Assembly: GCA_002471665.1 (NCBI GenBank)
Contig: DKQK01000025.1
Location: 280,920 to 344,919, forward strand
DNA from: Gammaproteobacteria bacterium UBA7310
GTDB taxonomy: Bacteria; Pseudomonadota; Gammaproteobacteria; Pseudomonadales; Ketobacteraceae
Direction: 5' to 3'
Length of the DNA: 64,000 bases
The notes below the pieces were generated by a model. That model worked only from the letters and a program-made list of their open reading frames with translations, made no database searches and was not told the DNA's origin. Position numbers and translations under genes: made by a program. Below are positions 36,027 to 43,409 of the stretch, piece after piece (within the stretch, counting starts at the first letter, position 1; each line of letters starts with the position of its first letter).

Positions 36027-36830
36027 ATGCAGAAACATACCATAGATGTCTTCATGGGATTTGGCGGCGTTCACCCTGCCGAAAATGAAAAAGCCGTGCG
36101 CTGGGGCGGCTACCTGGAAGCCCCCATGCTGATAATCGCACTGTGGATACTGCTGGACTGGTACCTGATCTCCAACGGTCTGCTGGAGGCATCCGCGCGC
36201 ATCACCTTTGACTGGATCGTGTGGAGTTTCTTCCTGATAGAAACCTCACTGCTCACGCTTCTGTGCACAAACAGGCTGCGTCACCTCACCCGCAACTGGG
36301 CCAACCTGGCCATCATTATCCTCGCCTTCCCGCCACTGTTTGAAGTCAACGAACAATTTGGCCTGCTGAGGCTGATCCGGCTTTTCTTCCTGGTGGGTTT
36401 CTTCAGCCATAACCTGCGTCTGGTCATGAATGTGCTGACCCAAAACCACCTGGGTAAAACCCTGGTGATCAGCGCCGTATTCATTACCGGGTCGGGGATT
36501 TTAATCGCCGGCATTGATCCCGCCATTCATTCCCCCGCCGAGGGTATCTGGTGGGCCTGGGTCACGGTAACCACAGTGGGATACGGCGATGTGGTGCCAG
36601 CCAGCACGGAAGGGCGGATATTCGCCTCCCTGCTAATCCTGATGGGCATCTGCCTGGTGTCCCTCATCACCGCCAACGTATCGGCCTATCTGCTGTCAAA
36701 ATCTTCTCAGAAAGAACTGCGTTACGAACAACGCCAGCTGCGCAAACTGCTGGATATGGAAGAGCGCATTGAAGGGCTGGAAAAGAAAATTGACAGTATT
36801 CTGGAGGCGCTGAACAAAAAGAAAAATTAA
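36027..36830 (+). CDS. Voltage-gated-type potassium channel
   Basis: 267 residues. Six-helix channel layout: helices at about 32-50, 62-80, 90-105, a short charged segment RLIRLFFLVGF with further Arg (voltage-sensor-like), then the pore with selectivity filter TTVGYGD (about residue 189-195) and the last helix. A C-terminal coiled coil (about 225-262) probably drives tetramer assembly. No ligand-binding RCK or CNBD domain. GAGGT precedes the ATG. Confidence 0.9.
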   Translation: MQKHTIDVFMGFGGVHPAENEKAVRWGGYLEAPMLIIALWILLDWYLISNGLLEASARITFDWIVWSFFLIETSLLTLLCTNRLRHLTRNWANLAIIILAFPPLFEVNEQFGLLRLIRLFFLVGFFSHNLRLVMNVLTQNHLGKTLVISAVFITGSGILIAGIDPAIHSPAEGIWWAWVTVTTVGYGDVVPASTEGRIFASLLILMGICLVSLITANVSAYLLSKSSQKELRYEQRQLRKLLDMEERIEGLEKKIDSILEALNKKKN

Positions 36831-36879
36831 CTCACACCGCTGTAAGAAATCTCCCACATTTTTGCTCACCCACTGTCTC

Positions 36880-36885
36880 TATAAT
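36880..36885 (+). promoter_or_regulatory. Perfect -10 box upstream of the metalloprotein gene
   Basis: TATAAT directed rightward, 134 bases before the ATG at 37020. A matching -35 element is not evident (best TTGCTC at the wrong spacing), so promoter status is tentative. Confidence 0.35.
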
Positions 36886-36923
36886 TGCGGCGCGCCATAC
36901 ACATTGATGACACGGGACGTGCC

Positions 36924-36961
36924 ATCGACCGGTGCCCATAAAATCGACCGATGCCTATAGA
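36924..36961. repeat. Tandem imperfect 19-bp direct repeat
   Basis: Two adjacent copies, ATCGACCGGTGCCCATAAA and ATCGACCGATGCCTATAGA, 16 of 19 identical. The pair is bracketed by two copies of GGCGCGCCAYAC (near 36890 and 36965). Located in the predicted leader of the metalloprotein gene; could be a regulator site or a duplication remnant. Confidence 0.6.
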
Positions 36962-37019
36962 ACAGGCGCGCCACACCATGGTCGCCAGCGGGCCAGGCCG
37001 TTACCAGCAGGGATGAAGG

Positions 37020-37679
37020 ATGAGAGCAGTAAACACAGCGGAATGTCAGTATTTCTCCAGCAAAGAAGCAGACAATGCCTATCTTGAGCGGCTGTTGCAG
37101 GGCGTCAACAAGCGTTTCTTCCAGAACAAAATAGAAGCAATCGCGCTGTGGCAGGTACCAAAGGGCACGGTGTCGCTTTTTATCGGCGAGCAGGGCCTGA
37201 CCCTTACCCAAGGGCACCCGTTGTTCAATACTTATGAACGGGCCAAAGAACTCATACGAGATGACCAGCACGGTGCCGCCATTCCCCATCTGGAAACCTG
37301 CGCTGCTGCAAATCATGCCGACTCCAAACTGTTGTTGAGCCACCTGCTGAAAAGACGGGGCGATGCCCGCTGGCAAGATTTTGCACAGCAGTACAATCGC
37401 CAATGCGCCACAGTACGAGCCGTTCCTGCAGCCTGTTACTACCAGGAAAGTGCCACCATCGCCATTCACCCCCACCTGCAGGAACTCAACACACCTCAGT
37501 TTGTGTTGAAATATCTGTTGTTTCATGAGTGCTGCCATCAACTGGTGAGCTGCACTGACCAAGAACCACACCCTCAGGAATTCATGGAATGGGAGCGCCG
37601 AGCCCCCAATCGCGAACGCGCTCTGTCGTGGTTGGAAAAGCAAGGATTTCCAACCTTACGCACCACCCATGCCCCATAG
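37020..37679 (+). CDS. Putative zinc metalloprotein (HExxH, SprT-like)
   Basis: 219 residues. No signal peptide. The zinc motif HECCH (HExxH) lies near residue 172 in LLFHECCHQL, followed by a PHPQEFMEWE segment that could give the third ligand. The layout (unstructured start, beta segment with CYYQESATIAIHP, helix with HExxH) is like SprT/DUF45 minimal proteases, but the middle part (ERAKELIRDDQHGAAIPHLETCAAANH) is not something I recognise. AGGGA lies 6 bases before the ATG. The stop overlaps the next gene by 11 bases. Confidence 0.7.
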   Translation: MRAVNTAECQYFSSKEADNAYLERLLQGVNKRFFQNKIEAIALWQVPKGTVSLFIGEQGLTLTQGHPLFNTYERAKELIRDDQHGAAIPHLETCAAANHADSKLLLSHLLKRRGDARWQDFAQQYNRQCATVRAVPAACYYQESATIAIHPHLQELNTPQFVLKYLLFHECCHQLVSCTDQEPHPQEFMEWERRAPNRERALSWLEKQGFPTLRTTHAP

Positions 37680-38610
37680 ACTGATACTGTGTTATTGCTC
37701 GATCCTGTTGCTGTGCCTTTCAACCTTTGCGTCGGCCTGCCAGCAACCCAACCTGAGGTGTTTGAAAAAGCACATTCAACTCCAGGCCAATCAGTTGCAA
37801 ATTACGGAAGTCGATCTGAGCGAACCGGCCCTGCTGCATTGGCAGTTTGAAATCCAGACACCATTACCAGACACTTCCGACACTGAACCACCTGACTCTC
37901 TGCATCACAAACTGAAGCAGGAAGAACGCCTCATCCACTTGCTGCACAGGGGCGAACTTGAAACAGCCCAAGGGTTAGCCAACCAGCTGCTCCTGCCTTT
38001 CCATGATTTGTTCGCAGCCGATGGCCAGCAGTTGCTGATGCAGCAATTGATACTTCAACTACAGGATCAACGTGCTGAAAAAATCAAACGCAATCAATTG
38101 GAACGCCACTGGCAATCAGGCAAGCCTCCAAACCATCAACTCTTGCAGATCGCCCGCCATGAAATCCTGGGTGGTGATCCGCTTAAAGGTCTGGCGACCC
38201 TGTCCAATGCCGACATTGATGGTTTCAGTGATATAACCGAAAGCATCGAACAAAAACACCTAAGCGCATTGGGTCACCAGGCAGAAAAACTCTTTTTGGA
38301 TCCCACGGCGGCGCAAAGAAACTGCACCGACAACACGGCACTGGCTCTTGGCAGCGTTCAACAGTTTTTCTCGCCAAATAGTTTTAACCTGATGCGCACC
38401 CTATGGAATACACCCCATGCAGAGCAGGCCTGGAAAGCTCAACTGACACTGGCATTACTGCATCAAAGTGCGGGGTCCTGCAGGCTATTGGTTAATCTCC
38501 ACAGAAATCAGGTGATCATGTCCGCGCTGGAATTTCACGCAAAAAACGAAAGAGACTTCATTAGCCTGGTGTATGCATTGCGAACGATTCGTCGCTACCT
38601 GGACCACTGA
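37669..38610 (+). CDS. Secreted protein of unknown function
   Basis: 313 residues, no family recognised. N-terminal hydrophobic signal (LILCYCSILLLCLSTFASAC) that could be cut by signal peptidase I after ASA or serve as a weak lipoprotein signal with Cys24. The mature part is helical and rich in Gln, Leu and His, with a run of Gln-Leu (about 120-135), suggesting helical repeats. Starts inside the last codons of the metalloprotein gene (11-base overlap), so the two are co-translated and probably work together. Confidence 0.65.
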   Translation: MPHRLILCYCSILLLCLSTFASACQQPNLRCLKKHIQLQANQLQITEVDLSEPALLHWQFEIQTPLPDTSDTEPPDSLHHKLKQEERLIHLLHRGELETAQGLANQLLLPFHDLFAADGQQLLMQQLILQLQDQRAEKIKRNQLERHWQSGKPPNHQLLQIARHEILGGDPLKGLATLSNADIDGFSDITESIEQKHLSALGHQAEKLFLDPTAAQRNCTDNTALALGSVQQFFSPNSFNLMRTLWNTPHAEQAWKAQLTLALLHQSAGSCRLLVNLHRNQVIMSALEFHAKNERDFISLVYALRTIRRYLDH

Positions 38611-38971
38611 ACAGAATCCACCAATCCGCAAAGTGCGCATATTTTTGCACACTAAAACCCAATAGAAATTAGTATAAAGACAAGCTAGGCATAAATATTC
38701 AGGGCTGTTTTTCGAAGTTAATTTTTACTTTTCTGTATCAGTTTTGTAGTGCAGGTATAAACCAAGCACGCGCTCATTTTTAATCACAACTTATTCACAT
38801 TTACGTGTAAGAAATTGCTCAATTTGATGCGATCCTATTGTCTTCAAAAATGGCCATTGATAATCTAGCCGCCGTTCCGAGCCGACTGTAGGCTCGACGG
38901 GGGCGAGGCCATGTAAGCGGGGGCTTATGTATCTACAGGTCTTGACCTTTTATCTATGGATGGGAGTTATA
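38611..38971. other. 360-bp AT-rich intergenic region
   Basis: Longest gene-free stretch in the window. The first 230 bases are AT-rich and hold no ORF or clear signal. A weak promoter-like pair TTGTCT (38838) and GATAAT (38859), spaced 15, precedes a folded leader for the sigma-like gene. I see no repeat or mobile-element remnant. Confidence 0.6.
38872..38930 (+). promoter_or_regulatory. Two-hairpin leader of the sigma-like gene
   Basis: Hairpin 1 (38872-38900): CCGT-CGAGCC pairs with GGCTCG-ACGG, 10 bp with a 2-base bulge and 7-base loop. Hairpin 2 (about 38911-38929): ATGTAAGC pairs with GCTTATGT through two G-T pairs around a G-rich loop. Both precede the ribosome site GGGAG at 38961. 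The layout suggests translational or transcript-stability control; no known riboswitch class is recognised. Confidence 0.45.
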
Positions 38972-39712
38972 ATGAATCAGAGCATCTCACGATTCCGCAA
39001 CTTAGCGGAATGGCCCGAAGATGAATGGGTAAATCTGGATATTCACCTTTTCATTGCCGCCAATTTCAACCGTTACTGTTCACACCTGATTAAAAAAGTC
39101 GGCCTTCAATATTTACCCAGCGACGCCACAGACTCCATGATGAGCCTGTTCTGTGACATCGCATTCAAACCCCTGTCGACAGTACACCAAAAAAACCTGA
39201 ATGCAGCAGGTAGCCGCCGCAACCAGGTGATGTTGGGCACGTTGAAAATGATCACCAACACCAGAATGGTGGACGCGCTAATCAAAGAATACCCCTCATA
39301 CATCGCGATAGAGCAAATAGCCGAGTTCCGCGATGAGGACGGCGGGTTCGACAATGCGTTCGGTCAAGACGATTATCGCTCCACAGTACCCGGTGTTTAT
39401 TCAAATGAAGCCACTTTTTTTGCTGCTGAAAACTGCGACCTTAATCCGGCCGAAAGCGATATGGAAGCTGAATTGGAGAGCGACCGAATCACGGTAATGC
39501 TGGAGATGTTGCGCTCGTATCTGACACCGGTGCAGTTTCGACATATTCGCTATGCCGTCTGTGAAGGGCTTACCTCACAGGAAATCGCCGAACGAACAGG
39601 GCACTCCGTAACCAATGTCAGAATCATGCTACTGAATGCGCGCAAAAAGATGCTGGAGCTGGTGCCTGCACATCTGAATGACTCGATGCAGGAATTCCTA
39701 CATCGCAAGTAA
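38972..39712 (+). CDS. Sigma-factor-like protein (ECF type, region 4 HTH)
   Basis: 246 residues. The C-terminal region LTPVQFRHIRYAVCEGLTSQEIAERTGHSVTNVRIMLLNARKKM is a sigma-70 region 4 helix-turn-helix; the N-terminal 120 residues could hold a divergent region 2 (FNRYCSHLIKKVGL, LGTLKMITNTRMVDALI). A long acidic linker (about 115-180) separates them, unusual for ECF factors. No anti-sigma gene lies beside it. Start at MNQSISRF with GGGAG upstream. The next gene encodes a DUF4123 protein 28 bases on. Confidence 0.72.
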   Translation: MNQSISRFRNLAEWPEDEWVNLDIHLFIAANFNRYCSHLIKKVGLQYLPSDATDSMMSLFCDIAFKPLSTVHQKNLNAAGSRRNQVMLGTLKMITNTRMVDALIKEYPSYIAIEQIAEFRDEDGGFDNAFGQDDYRSTVPGVYSNEATFFAAENCDLNPAESDMEAELESDRITVMLEMLRSYLTPVQFRHIRYAVCEGLTSQEIAERTGHSVTNVRIMLLNARKKMLELVPAHLNDSMQEFLHRK

Positions 39713-39740
39713 AGTTGGCCAATTATATAACCGAGCGTTA

Positions 39741-40610
39741 ATGGAAAGGTTGTTGTTAAAGGAAAGCCAGCTTCGCCCAGCGCTGCTCGAGCATCTTGAA
39801 CAAGCAGGCGGCGAGTCACTGTTTGCACTGGTGGATGGCACCGCGAATAGCGGTGCCCTGTACGAATTATTTCGCTATGCCCCTGACGCGGAATATCATC
39901 CACTTTTCCTCGGCACAGAACACGAACCTTGTTTGCCTCATTCGCCATATGTGGTAATGATCGATTCAACCCACCAGGATTTTATGCACCGGTGCAGCGA
40001 TACACACCTGGGCATCGCCTGGTTTACCTCACCTTATTCGTTAAACCGGCAGGTCGACTTTTGGCAGAACCGTCTCTATTGTCGCTTGCCTGAAGGCAGC
40101 ACAATGCTATGCCGATTCTGGAATGGTCATATTCTAAACCGTTATCTTGCGGCCCTTTCCGCTGAACAACACCGTGCCTTTCTGCCCCTGACAAACAACG
40201 TTTTCACGCCAGTGCGCGGTGAAAGACTCTGGCATCATCATGCACAACATGATGCGCTTTCTTCACCGGCAGTCGCTTCCGACAGCTGGACAATAGACGA
40301 GACTCAGTTGCAGCCGTTTGTCGCAGAATTCAAGCGCATCCAGCTCAACGACATTGAAGCGGCGCTTTGGGAGAGTATTCCTAACGTTTTGGATCGTATT
40401 CACCCCAATCTGCGCTCTCACCAGATCAGTGCGGGCCTGGTTTCAGGGCAACAGCGTGGAGTCAGCTATCATCAGGCGTTGAGCCGATACGTTGAATGCT
40501 ATCTGTTATGGGGTGAGCACTTTTGGCGGCATCGCCTGTTCGAAGGGATATGGAATAAACCGGACACCGATAAGGCTTTTTTTCAGTGCCTGCTGGATAA
40601 CATAGAGTAA
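39741..40610 (+). CDS. DUF4123-domain protein (type VI secretion effector adaptor family)
   Basis: 289 residues. The first 130 residues match DUF4123: SLFALVDGTANSGALYELF, YHPLFLGTEHE, then SPYVV, GIAWFTSPYSL, the Trp/Arg-rich LPEGSTMLCRFWNGHIL and FLPLTNNVFTP. DUF4123 (Tap/TEC) proteins load effectors onto VgrG spikes of type VI secretion systems. No VgrG, effector or T6SS gene is in the window, so this is an orphan adaptor or a repurposed domain. The ATG at 39741 is preferred; an earlier in-frame ATG (39678) overlaps the sigma-like gene. Confidence 0.75.
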   Translation: MERLLLKESQLRPALLEHLEQAGGESLFALVDGTANSGALYELFRYAPDAEYHPLFLGTEHEPCLPHSPYVVMIDSTHQDFMHRCSDTHLGIAWFTSPYSLNRQVDFWQNRLYCRLPEGSTMLCRFWNGHILNRYLAALSAEQHRAFLPLTNNVFTPVRGERLWHHHAQHDALSSPAVASDSWTIDETQLQPFVAEFKRIQLNDIEAALWESIPNVLDRIHPNLRSHQISAGLVSGQQRGVSYHQALSRYVECYLLWGEHFWRHRLFEGIWNKPDTDKAFFQCLLDNIE

Positions 40611-40617
40611 AAGCGAA

Positions 40618-40658
40618 CGAAGAGCAGGCTGCACAATTGCACCCTGCTCTTCGGTTTT
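40618..40658. terminator. Bidirectional terminator between the DUF4123 gene and bfr
   Basis: Eleven-bp stem CGAAGAGCAGG / CCTGCTCTTCG with an inner TGCA/TGCA pair and T-rich flanks on both strands, located between two convergent genes. Confidence 0.88.
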
Positions 40659-41129
40659 CTAGCTTCCCATTTTGGATTGCAGGTAGTTCTTCATACCCAC
40701 TTTTTCGATCAGCTCCAACTGGGTTTCCAGCCAATCAATGTGCTCTTCCTCAGATTCCAGAATATCAACAAACAGCTCCCGTGAGACAAAATCCTTGACC
40801 TTCTCACAATGACTGATCGCCTCTTTCAAATCGGGGACGGCATCCATTTCCAACTTGAGATCACACTCGAGCATTTCTTTGACATCTTCACCCACGCGGA
40901 GCTTGCCCAGGTGCTGATAGTTGGGGAGGCCTTCCAGCAACAGAATTCGATCCGTCAGCTTGTCGGCATGCTTCATTTCGTCAATGGATTCGTGGTATTC
41001 GTGTTCTGCGAGCTCATCCAGCCCCCAGTTTTTATACATCTTGCTGTGTAAGAAGTACTGATTAATGGCAACCAGCTCATTACCAAGTACTTTATTGAGG
41101 TGTTCAATGACTTTTGCATCACCCTTCAT
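40659..41129 (-). CDS. bfr: Bacterioferritin
   Basis: 156 residues. Iron-storage 24-mer. The ferroxidase residues Glu18, Glu51, His54, Glu94, Glu127 and His130 are all present, and Met52 can ligate heme. GGAGAG precedes the ATG. The ferredoxin bfd, which releases the stored iron, lies just upstream on the same strand, 97 bases away. Confidence 0.97.
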   Translation of the reverse strand: MKGDAKVIEHLNKVLGNELVAINQYFLHSKMYKNWGLDELAEHEYHESIDEMKHADKLTDRILLLEGLPNYQHLGKLRVGEDVKEMLECDLKLEMDAVPDLKEAISHCEKVKDFVSRELFVDILESEEEHIDWLETQLELIEKVGMKNYLQSKMGS

Positions 41130-41226
41130 TTGGGCTCTCCTTCTACGAATATTCCAAACACCAGCAGGCGATTAGACCTTTCCGACAAAAGGTAACCCTT
41201 TAATCCGGTTATTGCAAAACTAAGTT

Positions 41227-41397
41227 TTATTGGGAAATAGCGTGTTGCCTGAGGCAATTTTTTGCGTCACTGCCACATTTTCCACACTGTGAAGCCACGC
41301 CAGTCTTGTCCCGCAGGGATTTATAATCGTTCACCCCAGACTTGGCTGCTTCCTGAATGGTCTTTTCGGTTACACCTTTACAAATGCAAACGTACAT
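41227..41397 (-). CDS. bfd: Bacterioferritin-associated ferredoxin
   Basis: 56 residues. [2Fe-2S] protein that reduces bacterioferritin to mobilise iron. Ligands Cys4, Cys6, Cys38 and Cys41 (MYVCICKGVTE and SQCGKCG). Start at MYVCICK, preceded by AAGGAAG; a longer in-frame start adds six residues of no family match. A Fur-box candidate lies 38-56 bases before the start, as expected for an iron-starvation gene. Confidence 0.93.
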   Translation of the reverse strand: MYVCICKGVTEKTIQEAAKSGVNDYKSLRDKTGVASQCGKCGSDAKNCLRQHAISQ

Positions 41398-41434
41398 ATC
41401 GGCACTTCCTTCCAAACGTAGGAGTAATACTATT

Positions 41435-41453
41435 GCAAATGATAATATATGTC
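41435..41453. promoter_or_regulatory. Candidate Fur box upstream of bfd
   Basis: GCAAATGATAATATATGTC matches the 19-bp Fur consensus at 13 of 19 positions, with the AATGATAAT core intact. Position relative to bfd fits a repressor site over the promoter. Confidence 0.6.
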
Positions 41454-41493
41454 AAATACAAAAGAATGACGTTTACATTTGGATGCGTCCGAA

Positions 41494-41706
41494 CTAGGTG
41501 TCCTTCCGGGGCTGGCCCTCTTCTTCCTGTGTGCCCACTTCCTCGCTCACGAAATACACATCCGCATTGCCAAAACGGGCTGGCCCTTCTGTGGGTTGGT
41601 AGCGTTCGAGTTTCCTGCGTATATCTGCATGGGTGGCCAATGGCTTATCAACGCACTTTGCGCGCGCTCGGGTCTTGAACAGACGGGAGAGAAAGGACTT
41701 CTTCAT
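41494..41706 (-). CDS. Small protein of unknown function
   Basis: 70 residues, basic N-terminal half (MKKSFLSRLFKTRARAK) and acidic, Glu/Gln-rich C-terminus. Contains GPARFGNADVYFVSEEVG. No family recognised. It sits 97 bases upstream of bfd on the same strand, but no clear ribosome site is visible, so it could be a chance ORF. Confidence 0.35.
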   Translation of the reverse strand: MKKSFLSRLFKTRARAKCVDKPLATHADIRRKLERYQPTEGPARFGNADVYFVSEEVGTQEEEGQPRKDT

Positions 41707-41906
41707 AATGATATTAGGCTCGGATCATAAACAGCGAAGTTGGGCTATTTTATCCGTTCTTGGATTATTTTCGAGACAATAGTACTAAAAACCGGAACTT
41801 CTAGACACTTTACTTATATATCGAACAGTGGTGCCAGCGGGTGATGCTGGCCTCACAATTGGATCTGCACCACCGATTGCAGTGGCGCAGACCAGGCATC
41901 GCCGCC

Positions 41907-43259
41907 TTATTTCAGCACCAGGTAGAGCGCTGCGTTTCCCCGCAGAATACGTAACAGTAATTGATCTTTACTACTGGAAACCGCTTTCTTGAGATCGCCC
42001 AGATCCTCTACCCGCTGTTTGTTGGCACTGGTGATCACGTCGCCTTTGCGCAATCCCGCAATCTGAGCGGCCGATCCGGGCTGAAGGGACTGCACCACCA
42101 CGCCTTTCGGTTCCTCACTGTCCGCCAGGTTTGCACCCTGAAGAAACTTATGCACGCTGCCACTGCTGGCAACACTGGCTTTCGCTTCACCTATGCGCAC
42201 CGTCAGTTTTTTCTCATCGCCTTCGCGGATCAACTTCAGTTTCACTTTGTCACCCACAGGGAGAATACCCACCGCATTACGCAACTGCGCCGCGGATTTC
42301 ATCGGCCTGCCTTCAAACTCGATGATCACATCCCCCTGCTTGATGCCCGCCTTGTCTGCAGCAGAACCCTTCTGCACTTCGGACACCACCACGCCCTGCT
42401 GACCAACCAGATCAAAGGCCTCGGCCAGATCCGGCGTTAAATCCTGAATGATGACACCCAACTGGCCTCGTTTTACCTCACCGTGTTCAAGAATCTGCTC
42501 CAGGCTGTGACGTGCCATATTGGTTGGAATCGCAAAGCCTATTCCCACGTTGCCACCCGCAGGCGCAATAATAGCGGTATTAATTCCCACCAATTCACCA
42601 TTCAGGTTGACCAACGCACCACCGGAATTGCCGGGGTTAATAGACGCATCGGTCTGGATAAAATTCTCATACCCTTCTATGCCGAGGCCGGTTCGACCAA
42701 TGGCACTGACCACCCCGGTGGTAACGGTTTGACCCAAACCAAATGGATTGCCGATGGCCACGACAAAATCGCCCACCCGGGCCCGCTCGGAATCGGCCAT
42801 TTTTACCTCATGCAAACCGTCGGCATCAATATCCAGTATGGCGATGTCGACATCCGGATCAGAGCCGACCAGTTTGGCGGCGAAGGTTCGGCCATCGTTC
42901 AGGGACACCTTAATTTCATCTGCCCCGTCTATGACGTGAAAGTTGGTAATCACCGTACCCTTGTCGGCATCCACAATGACACCGGAACCAGCACTTTGGG
43001 AACGCTTTTGCTGAGGGGCCTGGTGGTAGGGGCCCGGCCCGAAAAAATGCCGGAAGAACGGATCGTTCAGCAGCGGGTTCATTTGCTGACGGGTGGCAAA
43101 AGTCGAAATATTAACAACAGCAGGATTTACTTTCTCCAACATGGGAGCCAGCGAGGGAAGCTGATTACCATCCCCATCCTGCAAAGGCCAGACCGCCAAG
43201 GCAGGGGTGCTGGCCAGTATCATGATACAAAGGGTAAATATCCGCTGCTTTAGCTGCAT
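41907..43259 (-). CDS. degQ: DegP/DegQ (HtrA)-type periplasmic serine protease
   Basis: 450 residues. Signal peptide to about residue 22 (ILASTPALA), trypsin-like domain with His108 (TNFHVIDG), Asp138 (DPDVDIA) and Ser212 (NPGNSGGAL), and two PDZ domains (about 255-345 and 355-445). Degrades misfolded envelope proteins. MucD of Pseudomonas and DegP/DegQ of E. coli are the closest matches by architecture. Start at the ATG preceded by AAGGAG at 6 bases; a TTG two codons earlier is in frame. A sigma-E promoter match lies just upstream. Confidence 0.95.
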   Translation of the reverse strand: MQLKQRIFTLCIMILASTPALAVWPLQDGDGNQLPSLAPMLEKVNPAVVNISTFATRQQMNPLLNDPFFRHFFGPGPYHQAPQQKRSQSAGSGVIVDADKGTVITNFHVIDGADEIKVSLNDGRTFAAKLVGSDPDVDIAILDIDADGLHEVKMADSERARVGDFVVAIGNPFGLGQTVTTGVVSAIGRTGLGIEGYENFIQTDASINPGNSGGALVNLNGELVGINTAIIAPAGGNVGIGFAIPTNMARHSLEQILEHGEVKRGQLGVIIQDLTPDLAEAFDLVGQQGVVVSEVQKGSAADKAGIKQGDVIIEFEGRPMKSAAQLRNAVGILPVGDKVKLKLIREGDEKKLTVRIGEAKASVASSGSVHKFLQGANLADSEEPKGVVVQSLQPGSAAQIAGLRKGDVITSANKQRVEDLGDLKKAVSSSKDQLLLRILRGNAALYLVLK

Positions 43260-43300
43260 TAACAACTCCTTGCACTGAGTCTGATAGTGGAATTTTCAGT

Positions 43301-43328
43301 TTCGACCCAATGACCGTTGATAAGTTCC
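43301..43328 (-). promoter_or_regulatory. Sigma-E (AlgU/RpoE) promoter for the DegP/DegQ gene
   Basis: On the minus strand GGAACTT is followed after exactly 16 bases by TCGAA, matching the extracytoplasmic stress consensus GAACTT-N16-TCnAA at every defined base. Predicted start near 43294, 35 bases before the ATG at 43259. Confidence 0.8.
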
Positions 43329-43409
43329 AATGCAAAAAAACATAGCAATGAGCAATCTGATGACCAGTCCGATGGCCAATTCAAAGCCCATTACACTGCC
43401 CACATAACT

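Noticed and set aside
38872..38930. Cyclic di-GMP or other known riboswitch before the sigma-like gene
   Set aside because: The conserved core bases of the GEMM-I class and other classes I know are absent; only generic hairpins remain.
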